64,000 nucleotides of DNA, from assembly GCF_040779325.2 (NCBI RefSeq), contig NZ_JBFONT020000001.1, positions 62,001 through 126,000 on the forward strand. Direction: 5' to 3'. The DNA comes from Aestuariibius violaceus. GTDB lineage: Bacteria > Pseudomonadota > Alphaproteobacteria > Rhodobacterales > Rhodobacteraceae. The translations under genes and the position numbers were made by a program. Of the stretch, positions 15,694-24,521 are shown one piece after another (within the stretch, counting starts at the first letter, position 1; the number at the start of each line of letters is the position of its first letter). The notes below the pieces were generated by a model. That model was given only the letters and a program-made list of their open reading frames with translations. It did no database searches and had not been told where the DNA came from.

Positions 15694-16572
15694 CTAGCGG
15701 CGCAGGGCCACGCGGGCGGCGAGCCAGATGTTGAGGATGACCGCCAGCTCGATCAGGGGGTCGTGTTCAAGCGGGGTCCCGTTCAGGGGGATGACGAAGA
15801 GGGCGTATCCGTAGGCCCAGTCGTCGAAGGCCACCAGGAAGATGGCGTAGAAGTTCACCGCGAAGTGCAACCCGAGCGCGGCGCCGAGGGTGCCGGTGCG
15901 GGCGGTCAGGTCGGCGGCGGCCATGCCGAAGGCGGTTGTGGCCAGGACATAGGCGACCGAGCCCTCGGTCGTTTCGGCATTGCCCCAGTGCAGGAGCCCG
16001 AAAAGCACGGAGGGCAGCCCGATCCAGATAGCGGGGTGGGTGAAGCGGGCGGCGAGCTGGCTTTGCAGGTAGCCGCGGAAGACCAGTTCTTCAGCCGAGA
16101 TCTGGATGAAGAGAAACACGCACATCAGCGGCAGAAGCAGGAGCCATTGGCCGGGATGGAGATTGGGCACGGGTTCGCCGTAATCCGGAGAGGGCAGAAA
16201 CGTGAGCAGCCCGGAGAGAAGGATGAAGGCGGCCATCACCCGGATGAAGTCGCGGACCGCCTGGGGCAGGTCTCCCAGCAGCTCGAGGACCCCGCGCCGG
16301 TGGAAGAGCCGCATCACGGCTTCGAGCGCGATGGTGGCAATCGCGAAGAGGCCGAGGGTGATGGCGACGCCGAAGGGCGTGTCGCCGACCTCGCTCTCGT
16401 CATAGATGCGCCAGCTGAGGTCGGCGGGCAAGATGGCGTAGGCAACCTCGAACGCGCCGTAGCCCAACGCGAAGATCAGGGCGATCAGGCAGAGGAATCC
16501 GACGATGACGCGCCAGAGGCTTCGACTGGGCCGGGCCAGTAGGACAAGCTGGTCGTGCGGGGCGTAGGACAT
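15694..16572 (-). CDS. CPBP family intramembrane glutamic endopeptidase, copy 2
   Basis: A 292-residue paralogue of the gene at 12524-13381, with the same motif SAEELVFRGYLQSQLAA, FGLLHWGN, and the same ending LAARVALR. The MSY start at 16572 matches the paralogue; a longer frame starts at 16608. Elsewhere the two proteins differ considerably, so the duplication is not recent, yet the DNA over the catalytic motif is identical for 51 bases. The DUF4240 gene upstream reads the same way and starts about 100 bp from the stop of this one's downstream edge; co-transcription is possible but no overlap is seen. Confidence 0.82.
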   Translation of the reverse strand: MSYAPHDQLVLLARPSRSLWRVIVGFLCLIALIFALGYGAFEVAYAILPADLSWRIYDESEVGDTPFGVAITLGLFAIATIALEAVMRLFHRRGVLELLGDLPQAVRDFIRVMAAFILLSGLLTFLPSPDYGEPVPNLHPGQWLLLLPLMCVFLFIQISAEELVFRGYLQSQLAARFTHPAIWIGLPSVLFGLLHWGNAETTEGSVAYVLATTAFGMAAADLTARTGTLGAALGLHFAVNFYAIFLVAFDDWAYGYALFVIPLNGTPLEHDPLIELAVILNIWLAARVALRR

Positions 16573-16677
16573 GGCCGCGACCCTAGGCAGGTGCGGCCGG
16601 TGCAACAATCAGGCCCGAAATTCTCGGTTGCTTGGGTGTGGCCGGTAAGACAGCCGCCCGGCGGGCTACGGCTACGG

Positions 16678-17844
16678 CTACGGCTGCGAGGCGGGCCGGG
16701 CCGTCTTGCGGATGGCGGCGAGGGTTACGGGCGGGCCGATCAGTTCGAAGATGACGGTGCTGGCCACGGTGAAGGCCATGATCGTCGCGGCCCTGTCGGG
16801 AAGAGCCTCGCCCGCGACCAGCGCCATGCCGATGGCGACGCCGGCCTGCGGCATCAGCGCGGGGCCGTAGAGCGGCGCCTCCTCGGGCGGGACCCGGCCG
16901 AGCACGGCCCCGATCCATCCGCCCGCGAGGCGGGAGACGATGCGCAGGGCGACATAGAGGGCGCCCAACCACCCGATGAGGCGCAGCGCCTCGACCTCGA
17001 GCGAGGCACCGGCGAGGAGGAAGAAGAGGATCATGAACGGCCACTGGATGTGCTCGATCTCGTGGAAGGCCCGGTCGTGGTGGCGCGCGAGGTTGGCGAT
17101 CACCGCGCCAGCCGTCATGCCGGTGATGAGAAATGACATCTCGAGCCAGAGGGCGAGGCCGGCGGTGAGAAAGACGATGCCGATCGCTTCGGCCTGGAGC
17201 GGTTCGCCCGGGGCCAATCGCCCGGTGAGGTAGGCCGCCGGAATACCGAGCCCGAGGCCGAGCGCGATGGAGCCGCCAATTTCCCACCCCGCTCCCATCG
17301 CGAGCACCGCCCACCCATCCGTCTGACCGACGACGACGAGCGCGATGCTGAAGGCGATCAGACCCCAGGCATCGTCGATGGCGACGACGCCCTTGAGCGT
17401 TTCGGTAAAGTCGTTCTCGACCCCCGACTGGTGGATCACGTCGGCCATGGCGGCGGGTGCCGTCGCCGTCGCGATGGCGCCGAGGATGACGGCGAGGCCG
17501 GGCTCCATGCCCGCGAGGATCAGCCCCGCCGACACGATCAGCAGCGTGGCCCCCGCCATGACGAGCGAGATCGCGAGGATCGCGCGGCCGTGGCTGGCGA
17601 GGTTTGCCCGCGTGAGCGACCCGCCCAGAAGGAAGGCTACCATGGTCAGCGCGACGATCGACAGCGTGTCGAACCATTCCGACACACCTTCGGGAACGAG
17701 GCCCAGACCGGCCTCTCCCGCCAGAAGGCCGAGGATCAGGAGCATGGTGACGCGGGGCAGCCGGGTGATCCGTCCGGCCTCGTCCGCGGCCAGACCGGCA
17801 AGGAAGAGAACACCCAGTGTGATGAGAAGCGGGGCAATATCCAT
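16678..17844 (-). CDS. Cation:proton antiporter (CPA2-type, no RCK domain)
   Basis: A 388-residue membrane protein with about 12 hydrophobic segments and no cytosolic nucleotide-binding domain, unlike the Kef-type gene at 47717. The family's paired acidic site is visible in VAIDDAWGLIAFSIAL. The ATG at 17844 (MDIAPLLITLGVLFLAG) is preferred to the GTG three codons upstream. Its TAG stop lies in a CTACGG hexamer repeated three times (16666-16683), which creates additional in-frame stops just downstream. Divergent from ilvD. Likely exchanges Na+ or K+ for protons. Confidence 0.85.
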   Translation of the reverse strand: MDIAPLLITLGVLFLAGLAADEAGRITRLPRVTMLLILGLLAGEAGLGLVPEGVSEWFDTLSIVALTMVAFLLGGSLTRANLASHGRAILAISLVMAGATLLIVSAGLILAGMEPGLAVILGAIATATAPAAMADVIHQSGVENDFTETLKGVVAIDDAWGLIAFSIALVVVGQTDGWAVLAMGAGWEIGGSIALGLGLGIPAAYLTGRLAPGEPLQAEAIGIVFLTAGLALWLEMSFLITGMTAGAVIANLARHHDRAFHEIEHIQWPFMILFFLLAGASLEVEALRLIGWLGALYVALRIVSRLAGGWIGAVLGRVPPEEAPLYGPALMPQAGVAIGMALVAGEALPDRAATIMAFTVASTVIFELIGPPVTLAAIRKTARPASQP

Positions 17845-17975
17845 GGCGGGCACGCTGACAGGGCCGGATGGCGGCGTCTTTGATCCGTGTCATGTGTCTT
17901 TCCCGCGCAAAGCCGTCTTGTGGTGCCTGAGGGGCTTTCGTAGACCGGGGTGACGCTTTCGAGGGAGGACCGGGG

Positions 17976-19709
17976 ATGCTGAAGGGCAAGATCGACAAGG
18001 CGAAACTGCCGAGCCGCCATGTGACGGAAGGGCCGCAGCGGGCGCCGCACCGGTCGTACTTTTACGCGATGGGGCTGAGCGAGGAAGAGATCGCGCAGCC
18101 TTTCGTCGGCGTCGCGACCTGCTGGAACGAGGCCGCCCCGTGCAACATCGCCCTGAACCGTCAGGCGCAGGCGGTCAAGCTGGGCGTGAAGCACGCGAAC
18201 GGCACGCCGCGGGAATTCACCACGATCACCGTCACCGATGGGATCGCGATGGGGCATGAGGGGATGCGGTCGTCCCTGGCCTCGCGCGAAGCGATCGCCG
18301 ATACGGTCGAACTGACGATGCGCGGCCATTGCTACGACGCGATCGTGGGCCTGGCCGGGTGCGACAAGTCGCTGCCGGGGATGATGATGGCGATGGTCCG
18401 GCTGAACGTGCCATCGGTCTTCATCTATGGCGGGTCGATCCTGCCGGGGCGTCTGGATGGCAAGGACGTGACCGTTCAGGACGTGTTCGAGGCGGTGGGC
18501 CAGCATCAGGCGGGCAATTACTCGGACGAACAGCTGGCGGTGCTGGAGCGCGTCGCCTGCCCGTCCGCCGGGGCCTGCGGCGGGCAGTTCACGGCGAACA
18601 CGATGGCCTGTGTGTCGGAGGCAATCGGGCTGGCCTTGCCGAACTCGTCGGGGGCGCCTGCGCCTTACGAAAGCCGGGACCAGTACTGCGTGGCCTCGGG
18701 CGAGGCGGTGATGGTGCTGCTGGAGAAAGGCATCCGCGCGCGGGACGTGGTGACGCGGAAATCGCTGGAGAACGCGGCGCGCGTCGTCGCCTGCACCGGC
18801 GGGTCGACCAATGCGGGGCTGCACCTGCCCGCGATCGCCCACGAGGCCGGGATCGATTTCGACCTCGACGATGTCTGCGCGATCTTCCGGGACACGCCCT
18901 ATTTCGTCGATCTCAAGCCGGGCGGAAATTACGTGGCCAAGGACCTTTACGAGGCGGGCGGCGTGCCCGTCGTGATGAAGGAGCTCAGGAAGGCCGGGCT
19001 GGTCCATGAGGAGTGCATGACGGCCACGGGCCGGACCATGGGCGAGGAGCTGGATATCGTCACGCGCGAGGCCGACGGGCGGGTGATCTATCCGGTCGAG
19101 ACGCCGCTGACCCCGACGGGGGGTGTTGTGGGCCTCAAGGGCAATCTGGCGCCGGAAGGGGCCATCGTGAAGGTCGCCGGGATCCCCGCGGAAGATCAGG
19201 TCTTCGAAGGCCCCGCGCGGGTATTCGAATGCGAAGAAGACGCGTTCGAAGCGGTCAAGAAGCGGGACTACAAGGAAGGCGAGGTGATCGTCATCCGCAA
19301 CGAAGGCCCCGCGGGCGGCCCCGGCATGCGCGAGATGCTGGCGACGACCGCCGCGATCTCGGGCCAGGGGATGGGTAAGAAGGTGGCGCTGATCACCGAC
19401 GGCCGGTTCTCGGGCGCGACGCGTGGCTTCTGCGTGGGGCATGTAGGCCCCGAAGCGGCCCATTGCGGACCGATCGCTTTGGTGCGCAACGGCGACGTGA
19501 TCCGGATCGATGCCGTGAAGGGCGAGATCTCGGTCGATCTGAGCGAAGAGGAGCTGGCGTCCCGCAAGGAGGCATGGGCCGGCCCGCGCGACACGATCTA
19601 TGCCAGCGGGGCGCTCTGGAAGTATGCGCAGCTTGTGGGGTCAACGCGGCTGGGCGCGGTAACGCATCCCGGCGCGAAAAGCGAGCGGCATGTGTATGCG
19701 GATATTTGA
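17976..19709 (+). CDS. ilvD: Dihydroxy-acid dehydratase
   Basis: A 577-residue IlvD/Edd enzyme that dehydrates 2,3-dihydroxy acids to 2-keto acids in isoleucine and valine synthesis. The iron-sulfur Cys motifs CNIALNRQAQ, GLAGCDKSLPGMM and PSAGACGGQFTANTM are present, as is the C-terminal LITDGRFSGATRGFCVGHV. The ATG at 17976 is preceded by GAGGGAGGA. It is monocistronic, followed by a 252-bp space that marks the start of a lower-GC stretch. No leader peptide with branched-chain codons is visible. Confidence 0.95.
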   Translation: MLKGKIDKAKLPSRHVTEGPQRAPHRSYFYAMGLSEEEIAQPFVGVATCWNEAAPCNIALNRQAQAVKLGVKHANGTPREFTTITVTDGIAMGHEGMRSSLASREAIADTVELTMRGHCYDAIVGLAGCDKSLPGMMMAMVRLNVPSVFIYGGSILPGRLDGKDVTVQDVFEAVGQHQAGNYSDEQLAVLERVACPSAGACGGQFTANTMACVSEAIGLALPNSSGAPAPYESRDQYCVASGEAVMVLLEKGIRARDVVTRKSLENAARVVACTGGSTNAGLHLPAIAHEAGIDFDLDDVCAIFRDTPYFVDLKPGGNYVAKDLYEAGGVPVVMKELRKAGLVHEECMTATGRTMGEELDIVTREADGRVIYPVETPLTPTGGVVGLKGNLAPEGAIVKVAGIPAEDQVFEGPARVFECEEDAFEAVKKRDYKEGEVIVIRNEGPAGGPGMREMLATTAAISGQGMGKKVALITDGRFSGATRGFCVGHVGPEAAHCGPIALVRNGDVIRIDAVKGEISVDLSEEELASRKEAWAGPRDTIYASGALWKYAQLVGSTRLGAVTHPGAKSERHVYADI

Positions 19710-19961
19710 GGGGCCATTCCGAACTAGTTGCGCGGGCGGGTCATCATACTGACCACAGACGTAGATTGACTGCCGAATTTTGCATATTTTTGGCCAGATG
19801 AAGAGGATGACGCTCTGCAATGGGCGCGCGTTAAGGTTAATGGATGATAAGGTTAACGAGTTTGCTTGTTGTAGGTGAGCTTGGGAGTCCAGACCTTAGC
19901 CATGATCCACACGCTGAGCGCGATGGGGAGGTCTTGGGCAAGGCTGGTGAACTCTGCCCAG

Positions 19962-20594
19962 CTAGTTGAGCGGTGACAACATCGCTTGAGCCGTTTCCTT
20001 AAACGAAGGATCGGGAACCTCGATAAGCATGTCGCTTCTGAGTAGCCAAAAGTTTACGATCGCATGGATGTTATGCAGGCGCTCTTCCTGCATGATCTTG
20101 GATAGAATTGCTTTCTCTTCTTCGATTTCGGTTTTCTTCAGGCGACCTTGCAGCTCCTCTGAGTATTCTTCATCCGTTTTGATAAACAGCTCATCCAGAT
20201 GATCTAGGTATTCATCCCGACCACCTTCAAATCCGGTCTGCATACCTGCTTCATTTTTGTGCTCTTTGATCCAAGCCTGATACTTCTCCGCAATCCGCCC
20301 AAATTTCGGAGCTCCAATCATCTCGGTGCCGTAAATGAAACTATCGATAAGAAAGCCTGATCTTCGTTCGCCGATATCCATGTTATAAGTCAGCTGACTA
20401 TGTCCACCATTCAGGACCTGACCGAGATAGTACCCAAGACTATAGAATGCTCTCAGCCTCTTCGATGGTGAGACGCTTTCGGATAAGACGACAAGATCGG
20501 CAAACTCCCACGCATCGTACTCGATATCCGAGATGGAGTTTCGCCGGAGCGTACTTCCAGGAAGAGGAATGCTGTCGATAACCCTCATTATCAT
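19962..20594 (-). CDS. DUF4375 (DMP19-like) protein, low GC
   Basis: A 210-residue acidic soluble protein. Segments YDAWEFADLVVLSE, FYSLGYYLGQVLNGGHSQL and the Gly/Asn-rich turn match the DUF4375/DMP19 fold. The ATG at 20594 overlaps the stop of the DUF2834 gene (ATGA); a second ATG follows at 20588. GC content drops sharply: 25 of 60 bases at 20341-20400 versus 44 of 60 at 20701-20760, so the gene was probably acquired and joined to the end of the argH operon. The function is unknown; DMP19-type proteins have been described as DNA mimics, but that role is not shown here. Confidence 0.7.
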   Translation of the reverse strand: MIMRVIDSIPLPGSTLRRNSISDIEYDAWEFADLVVLSESVSPSKRLRAFYSLGYYLGQVLNGGHSQLTYNMDIGERRSGFLIDSFIYGTEMIGAPKFGRIAEKYQAWIKEHKNEAGMQTGFEGGRDEYLDHLDELFIKTDEEYSEELQGRLKKTEIEEEKAILSKIMQEERLHNIHAIVNFWLLRSDMLIEVPDPSFKETAQAMLSPLN

Positions 20595-20926
20595 GAAAGA
20601 CGGTTTTGAGATGAGACGACCCGCGTCCTCAGAAACAGATAAAGCGGCAGGCCGCAGCTGACGCCGATGCCGAAGGTCGCCGGGATGGCCAGCAGGGCGA
20701 TCCAGTTGCGGCGGGCCCAGACCTCGGCCACGATCCAGGCGGTCAGCGCGATGGCGGCGATGGTCAGGTCCCAGACGAGGCCGGAGGTCGCGTCGTTCAC
20801 GTACCAGGCGTCGATCATCGGGCCGAGCTGCCAACCATGCTCCATGAACCAGGACACGAAATAGGACATCGGGTGGATCGCGCCCCAGATGGCCAGCGCA
20901 AGGTAGGTCAGCCGGAGCGGAGACAT
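20591..20926 (-). CDS. DUF2834 membrane protein
   Basis: A 111-residue protein with three hydrophobic segments, starting MSPLRLTYLALAIWGAIHPMSYF. The arrangement and the GLPLYLFLR motif fit DUF2834. The start is ATG 20926, which shares its A with the TGA of the upstream lipoprotein (TGATG), so coupling is likely. The last nine residues (VVSSQNRLS) follow the usual family ending and lie at the junction with the low-GC DUF4375 gene, consistent with a replaced 3' end. Confidence 0.75.
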   Translation of the reverse strand: MSPLRLTYLALAIWGAIHPMSYFVSWFMEHGWQLGPMIDAWYVNDATSGLVWDLTIAAIALTAWIVAEVWARRNWIALLAIPATFGIGVSCGLPLYLFLRTRVVSSQNRLS

Positions 20927-21126
20927 CAAAGCCCGACGATCACCGTCACGGGGCCGCGGCCGACGCCGACCGTGGCGCCCACATCCGTGTTGCCGTGGCT
21001 GTCGATCCCGATCGTGACGTCAGGGCCGATCGTGTAGGCCGGACGCTCTGGCGCGCCGTCGGCGCCGCAAGCGGCGAGGAGGCCGAGGCCGACAAGCGCG
21101 GGTATCAGGCGAGCTGCTCTTTCCAT
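20926..21126 (-). CDS. Small lipoprotein in argH operon
   Basis: A 66-residue protein: signal peptide MERAARLIPALVGLGLLAACG with lipobox LAAC, then a short Gly/Thr/Val-rich mature part (DVTIGIDSHGNTDVGATVGVG) that looks like a small beta structure. It overlaps the end of argH by 22 bases and is coupled to DUF2834 by a TGATG junction. Small lipoproteins directly after argH are common in this bacterial family; their role is not established. Confidence 0.75.
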   Translation of the reverse strand: MERAARLIPALVGLGLLAACGADGAPERPAYTIGPDVTIGIDSHGNTDVGATVGVGRGPVTVIVGL

Positions 21127-22493
21127 CTGGCGATCTGTTCCCTTACGCGAACCGGGGCCGTGCCGCCGTAGCTGGTGCGCGAGGCGACGGAGGCTTCGAC
21201 GGTCAGCACATCGTAGACGGATTCCGTGATGCCGTCATGGATGGATTTCATCTGCTCGAGCGTGAGGTCGGGAAGATCACAGCCCTTTGCCTCGGCCAGG
21301 GCCACGAGGCGGCCGGTGATGTGGTGCGCCTCGCGGAACGGCAGGCCCAGGACGCGGACCAGCCAGTCGGCGAGGTCGGTCGCGGTGGAAAAGCCCGACG
21401 CGGCGGCGGCGCGCAGGGCGCCCTGGTTGGCGGTCATGTCGCCCACCATCCCGGTCATCGCGGCCAGCGCCAGCATCAGCGCGTCGGCGGCGTCGAAGAC
21501 GGGTTCCTTATCTTCCTGCATGTCCTTGGAATAGGTCAGCGGCAGGCCCTTCATGACCGTCATCAGTGCGATGTTGGCGCCCAGGATGCGGCCGATCTTG
21601 GCGCGGATCAGCTCGGCCGCGTCGGGGTTCTTCTTCTGCGGCATGATGGACGAACCGGTCGAGAAGCGGTCCGACAGGGTGACGAAGCGGAACTGGGCGG
21701 AGGACCAGATCACCAGTTCCTCGGCGAAGCGGGAGAGGTGCATCGCGGTGATCGAGGCGGCGGCGAGGAATTCCAGCGCGAAGTCGCGGTCGGCGACCGC
21801 GTCGAGCGAGTTGGCCGACGGGCCGTCGAAGCCCAGCGCCTCGGCCGTCATCTGCCGGTCGATAGGGAAGGACGTTCCGGCGAGGGCCGCCGCGCCCAGG
21901 GGCGAGAGGTTCATCCGCTTGCGCGCATCGGCAAAGCGGGCGCGGTCGCGGGCGAACATCTCGACATAGGCCAGCATGTGGTGGCCCCAGGTGACGGGCT
22001 GCGCCGTCTGCAAGTGGGTGAAGCCGGGCATGACCCAGTCGGTCCCCGCCTCGGCCTGAGCGAGGAGCGCGCGCAAGAGAGCGACGAGCGCCTCGTCCAG
22101 CGCGTCGCATTGGGCGCGGACCCACATGCGGAAATCAAGCGCCACCTGATCGTTCCGCGACCGCGCCGTATGGAGCCGCCCCGCCGGTTCGCCGATCAGG
22201 TCGCGCAGCCGCGCCTCCACGTTCATGTGGATGTCCTCGAGGGCCGCCGAGAACGGAAAGTCCCCGCCCTCGATCTCTGACAACACCGTGAGGAGGCCTT
22301 CCCGGATCGCGTCGGCATCGCTACCGCTGATGATGCCCGTCGCCGCCAGCATGGCGGCATGGGCCCGCGAGCCTTCGATGTCTTCGCGCGCGAGCCGCTG
22401 GTCGAACCCGATCGAGGCATTAATTGCCTCCATGATCGCGTCCGGCCCAGCGGCAAAGCGCCCGCCCCACATCCGGTTCGAGGTCTCGGTCAT
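21105..22493 (-). CDS. argH: Argininosuccinate lyase
   Basis: A 462-residue fumarase/aspartase-superfamily enzyme that splits argininosuccinate into arginine and fumarate. The signature GSSIMPQKKNPD and the early MWGGRF and TARSRNDQVA segments are present. The ATG at 22493 (MTETSNRMWGGRF) is used; a spurious frame continues upstream through the divergent tlpA gene. Only 24 bp separate its start from that of tlpA, so at least one promoter must lie within the other coding region or overlap tightly. Confidence 0.95.
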   Translation of the reverse strand: MTETSNRMWGGRFAAGPDAIMEAINASIGFDQRLAREDIEGSRAHAAMLAATGIISGSDADAIREGLLTVLSEIEGGDFPFSAALEDIHMNVEARLRDLIGEPAGRLHTARSRNDQVALDFRMWVRAQCDALDEALVALLRALLAQAEAGTDWVMPGFTHLQTAQPVTWGHHMLAYVEMFARDRARFADARKRMNLSPLGAAALAGTSFPIDRQMTAEALGFDGPSANSLDAVADRDFALEFLAAASITAMHLSRFAEELVIWSSAQFRFVTLSDRFSTGSSIMPQKKNPDAAELIRAKIGRILGANIALMTVMKGLPLTYSKDMQEDKEPVFDAADALMLALAAMTGMVGDMTANQGALRAAAASGFSTATDLADWLVRVLGLPFREAHHITGRLVALAEAKGCDLPDLTLEQMKSIHDGITESVYDVLTVEASVASRTSYGGTAPVRVREQIARWKEQLA

Positions 22494-22517
22494 TCTAGCG
22501 CCTTTCAGGAGGTCTTG

Positions 22518-23066
22518 ATGCGTCTTCTCGGTTTCGCGGCTCTCTACATGGGGCTTGCCAGCTTCGCAAATGCTGACCCGGCGCTGGAGGCGCTGAAGGA
22601 CGGCGACATGCGGAAGCTGGTGATCCACGCGACGCCGGATGCGCCGGTCGACGCGCCATTCCTGCACGAGGACGGGTCCGAGACGACGCTGGCCGCCTGG
22701 GAGGGCCAGGTGGTTGTCCTGAACTTCTGGGCGACGTGGTGTGCGCCCTGCCGGAAGGAGATGCCGCATCTCTCGGCCCTGCAGGAAGAAATGGGCGGCG
22801 AAGACTTCCAGGTCGTCACGGTCGCCACGGGCCGGAACCCGCCGGAGGGCATGGCGCGGTTCCTGAATGAGATCGGCGTCGACAATCTGCCGCTCCACCG
22901 CGACCCGCGGCAATCGCTGGCGCGCAGCGCCGGGGTGCTGGGGCTTCCTGTGACGGTGCTGCTCGATCGGCAGGGCCGCGAGGTCGCGCGGCTGCAGGGC
23001 GATGCCGACTGGTCGTCAGAGAGCGCGAAGGCGATCATCGCTGCCGTGATCGAAGGAGCGAGTTAG
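22518..23066 (+). CDS. tlpA: TlpA-family thiol:disulfide oxidoreductase
   Basis: A 182-residue exported thioredoxin-like protein. The signal peptide MRLLGFAALYMGLASFANA is followed by a thioredoxin fold with active site WATWCAPCRKEMP and a cis-Pro region LGLPVTVLLD. It would keep periplasmic cysteines reduced, for example during cytochrome maturation. The ATG at 22518 has a strong CAGGAGGT ribosome-binding site. It is divergent from argH with a 24-bp gap and ends 25 bp before the convergent OmpA-M35 gene. Confidence 0.9.
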   Translation: MRLLGFAALYMGLASFANADPALEALKDGDMRKLVIHATPDAPVDAPFLHEDGSETTLAAWEGQVVVLNFWATWCAPCRKEMPHLSALQEEMGGEDFQVVTVATGRNPPEGMARFLNEIGVDNLPLHRDPRQSLARSAGVLGLPVTVLLDRQGREVARLQGDADWSSESAKAIIAAVIEGAS

Positions 23067-23091
23067 GGATCGGTTGGATCAGCCGCCTGAG

Positions 23092-24378
23092 CTAGTCTGC
23101 AATTTCTAGGATGTAGTAGGCATAGTTCTCAGCATTTATCCGGGCCACACGGGGATTGGCGCGGGCGAGATGCCGGGCAGTTGCCCTTCCATATCTCTCA
23201 TCGTCCGGAATTGCAGGATCGGCGCTTGTTCCCGCCCAGGCGCCCGCAAGGTGCGCAACCTCATGCAGGACTGTCGTCCTTCGCTGCCGTTGCCAAGCCT
23301 TTCGCGACAATCCGCGCGGACGGCGAAACCATGCCGTGCCAATATTAATGACATGCGGACGAGGTGACAGCGGTTGGTCGTAGAGGATTTCCTTTGTTTT
23401 TGTGAAAACTACTAGTTGGTTGTCTGTCCAGCCCGCGTCGCTTTTGTGATTGCAGCAAGCCTTGTCTCTGGGCGGTGCGGGCGGCTTGCCGTCACGACAG
23501 CCTCTGAATTCCGCGTCGCTGCAGTTGAAGGCCCGGATCGTCAGAACATTTTCTTTGTTCGCACAGGCCTTCCGACCCGCGGGCAGTGTGCCCTTAAAGA
23601 TCCGGCGCACCCGTTCAATCCGCTCTCTCACAAATTCGAAATCGCCTGGACTGCCTTTGCGATATGGCCCGAACCATTTCTTCTCGGGGCCGTCATTCCA
23701 GGCCTTCCGCCTCATCGCAGCGCTCATGGAAGCGAGGGCACGCATGCGGTCGCGCGCCTTGCGGCTTGCGCTCGCCGAGAGTTTGACGAGCGCTTTCAGT
23801 TCCGGTGTATGATCATGACGCATGCAGACATTGCTCAGGTGTCTTTTCTTTGGAAACGGATCAAGCGTCGACGTGCGAGCGACATAGATATCCACTCGCC
23901 GGTTCCGCGCTCGGTTCGCTTGGGCAGCTGTGTCTGTCCGATGGGTCAGGTTTGAGACAAGGGGCTGACTGTCGCTGGCAAACGTCACCCGAAGTGTCAC
24001 ATCGGCCCGGGCGGTGGGTCTGCAGCGGCGGGTTGGATCTGCCGTCGCGAGAGCGCCCTCCTGTTTTAGGGTCACCCTGCGCCCGTGCGCTTCGAGCCGC
24101 TGCTTCAGGATCGCCGCCGTTTTCGCCGCCCTCTCGTAGGATCTCTGCTCATACGTCGCCTGCGATATGCCGCGCCAGGTTGCGGAATGCCCGACCAAAC
24201 GTACGCAGAGAGAGCCCCGCTTTTTCCGTGCAATCTTGCGGGCAAGGGTCGCTAGGGCGGCACGGTGTTCCGCCGTCGGCGTCGTGTCATGTGCTGGAAA
24301 CCGATCGAGCCTCAACGAGGGATCGACCAACACTCCTTCTGCATCGGCGTCGTCCAGAAGATCTGGGGCAAAGAGCAT
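23092..24378 (-). CDS. OmpA-like domain fused to M35 (lysine-specific) zinc endopeptidase
   Basis: A 428-residue two-domain protein. Residues about 20-175 look OmpA/MotB-like: LDRFPAHDTTPTAEHRAALATL, then CVRLVGHSATWRG and the closing RARNRRVDIYV. The C-terminal third is an aspzincin M35 peptidase: zinc motif TVLHEVAHLAG, the distal DERYG supplying Asp, and NAENYAYYILEI at the end, all family hallmarks. The middle is Cys-rich (ACANKE, FNCSD, RGCRD, ACCNHK). No signal peptide or membrane segment is visible. The ATG at 24378 has GGAGA 8 bases upstream and is preferred to the GTG at 24423. Such fusions are known from secreted toxin-like proteins; an effector role is inference. Confidence 0.72.
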   Translation of the reverse strand: MLFAPDLLDDADAEGVLVDPSLRLDRFPAHDTTPTAEHRAALATLARKIARKKRGSLCVRLVGHSATWRGISQATYEQRSYERAAKTAAILKQRLEAHGRRVTLKQEGALATADPTRRCRPTARADVTLRVTFASDSQPLVSNLTHRTDTAAQANRARNRRVDIYVARTSTLDPFPKKRHLSNVCMRHDHTPELKALVKLSASASRKARDRMRALASMSAAMRRKAWNDGPEKKWFGPYRKGSPGDFEFVRERIERVRRIFKGTLPAGRKACANKENVLTIRAFNCSDAEFRGCRDGKPPAPPRDKACCNHKSDAGWTDNQLVVFTKTKEILYDQPLSPRPHVINIGTAWFRRPRGLSRKAWQRQRRTTVLHEVAHLAGAWAGTSADPAIPDDERYGRATARHLARANPRVARINAENYAYYILEIAD

Positions 24379-24521
24379 CGGGGATCTCCATCCATCGAGG
24401 GTCTCCTCCGAAGTGTCCCGCACCGGCCAAACCTAAACAATCGCATGGATGCGCTACCCGAGGTGAGCGACCACAACTCCCAATGCCAAGAATTCAGAAC
24501 GGCACAGCTGAGGGCAGCATG

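Noticed and set aside
17736..19463. 575-residue open frame antisense to ilvD
   Set aside because: Composition is typical of a shadow frame (Arg-, His- and Pro-rich); ilvD is intact and has all its motifs.
20595..20834. N-terminal 80 residues of the 290-residue frame ending at 19962
   Set aside because: This is the DUF2834 gene read out of frame; only the part from ATG 20594 looks like protein.
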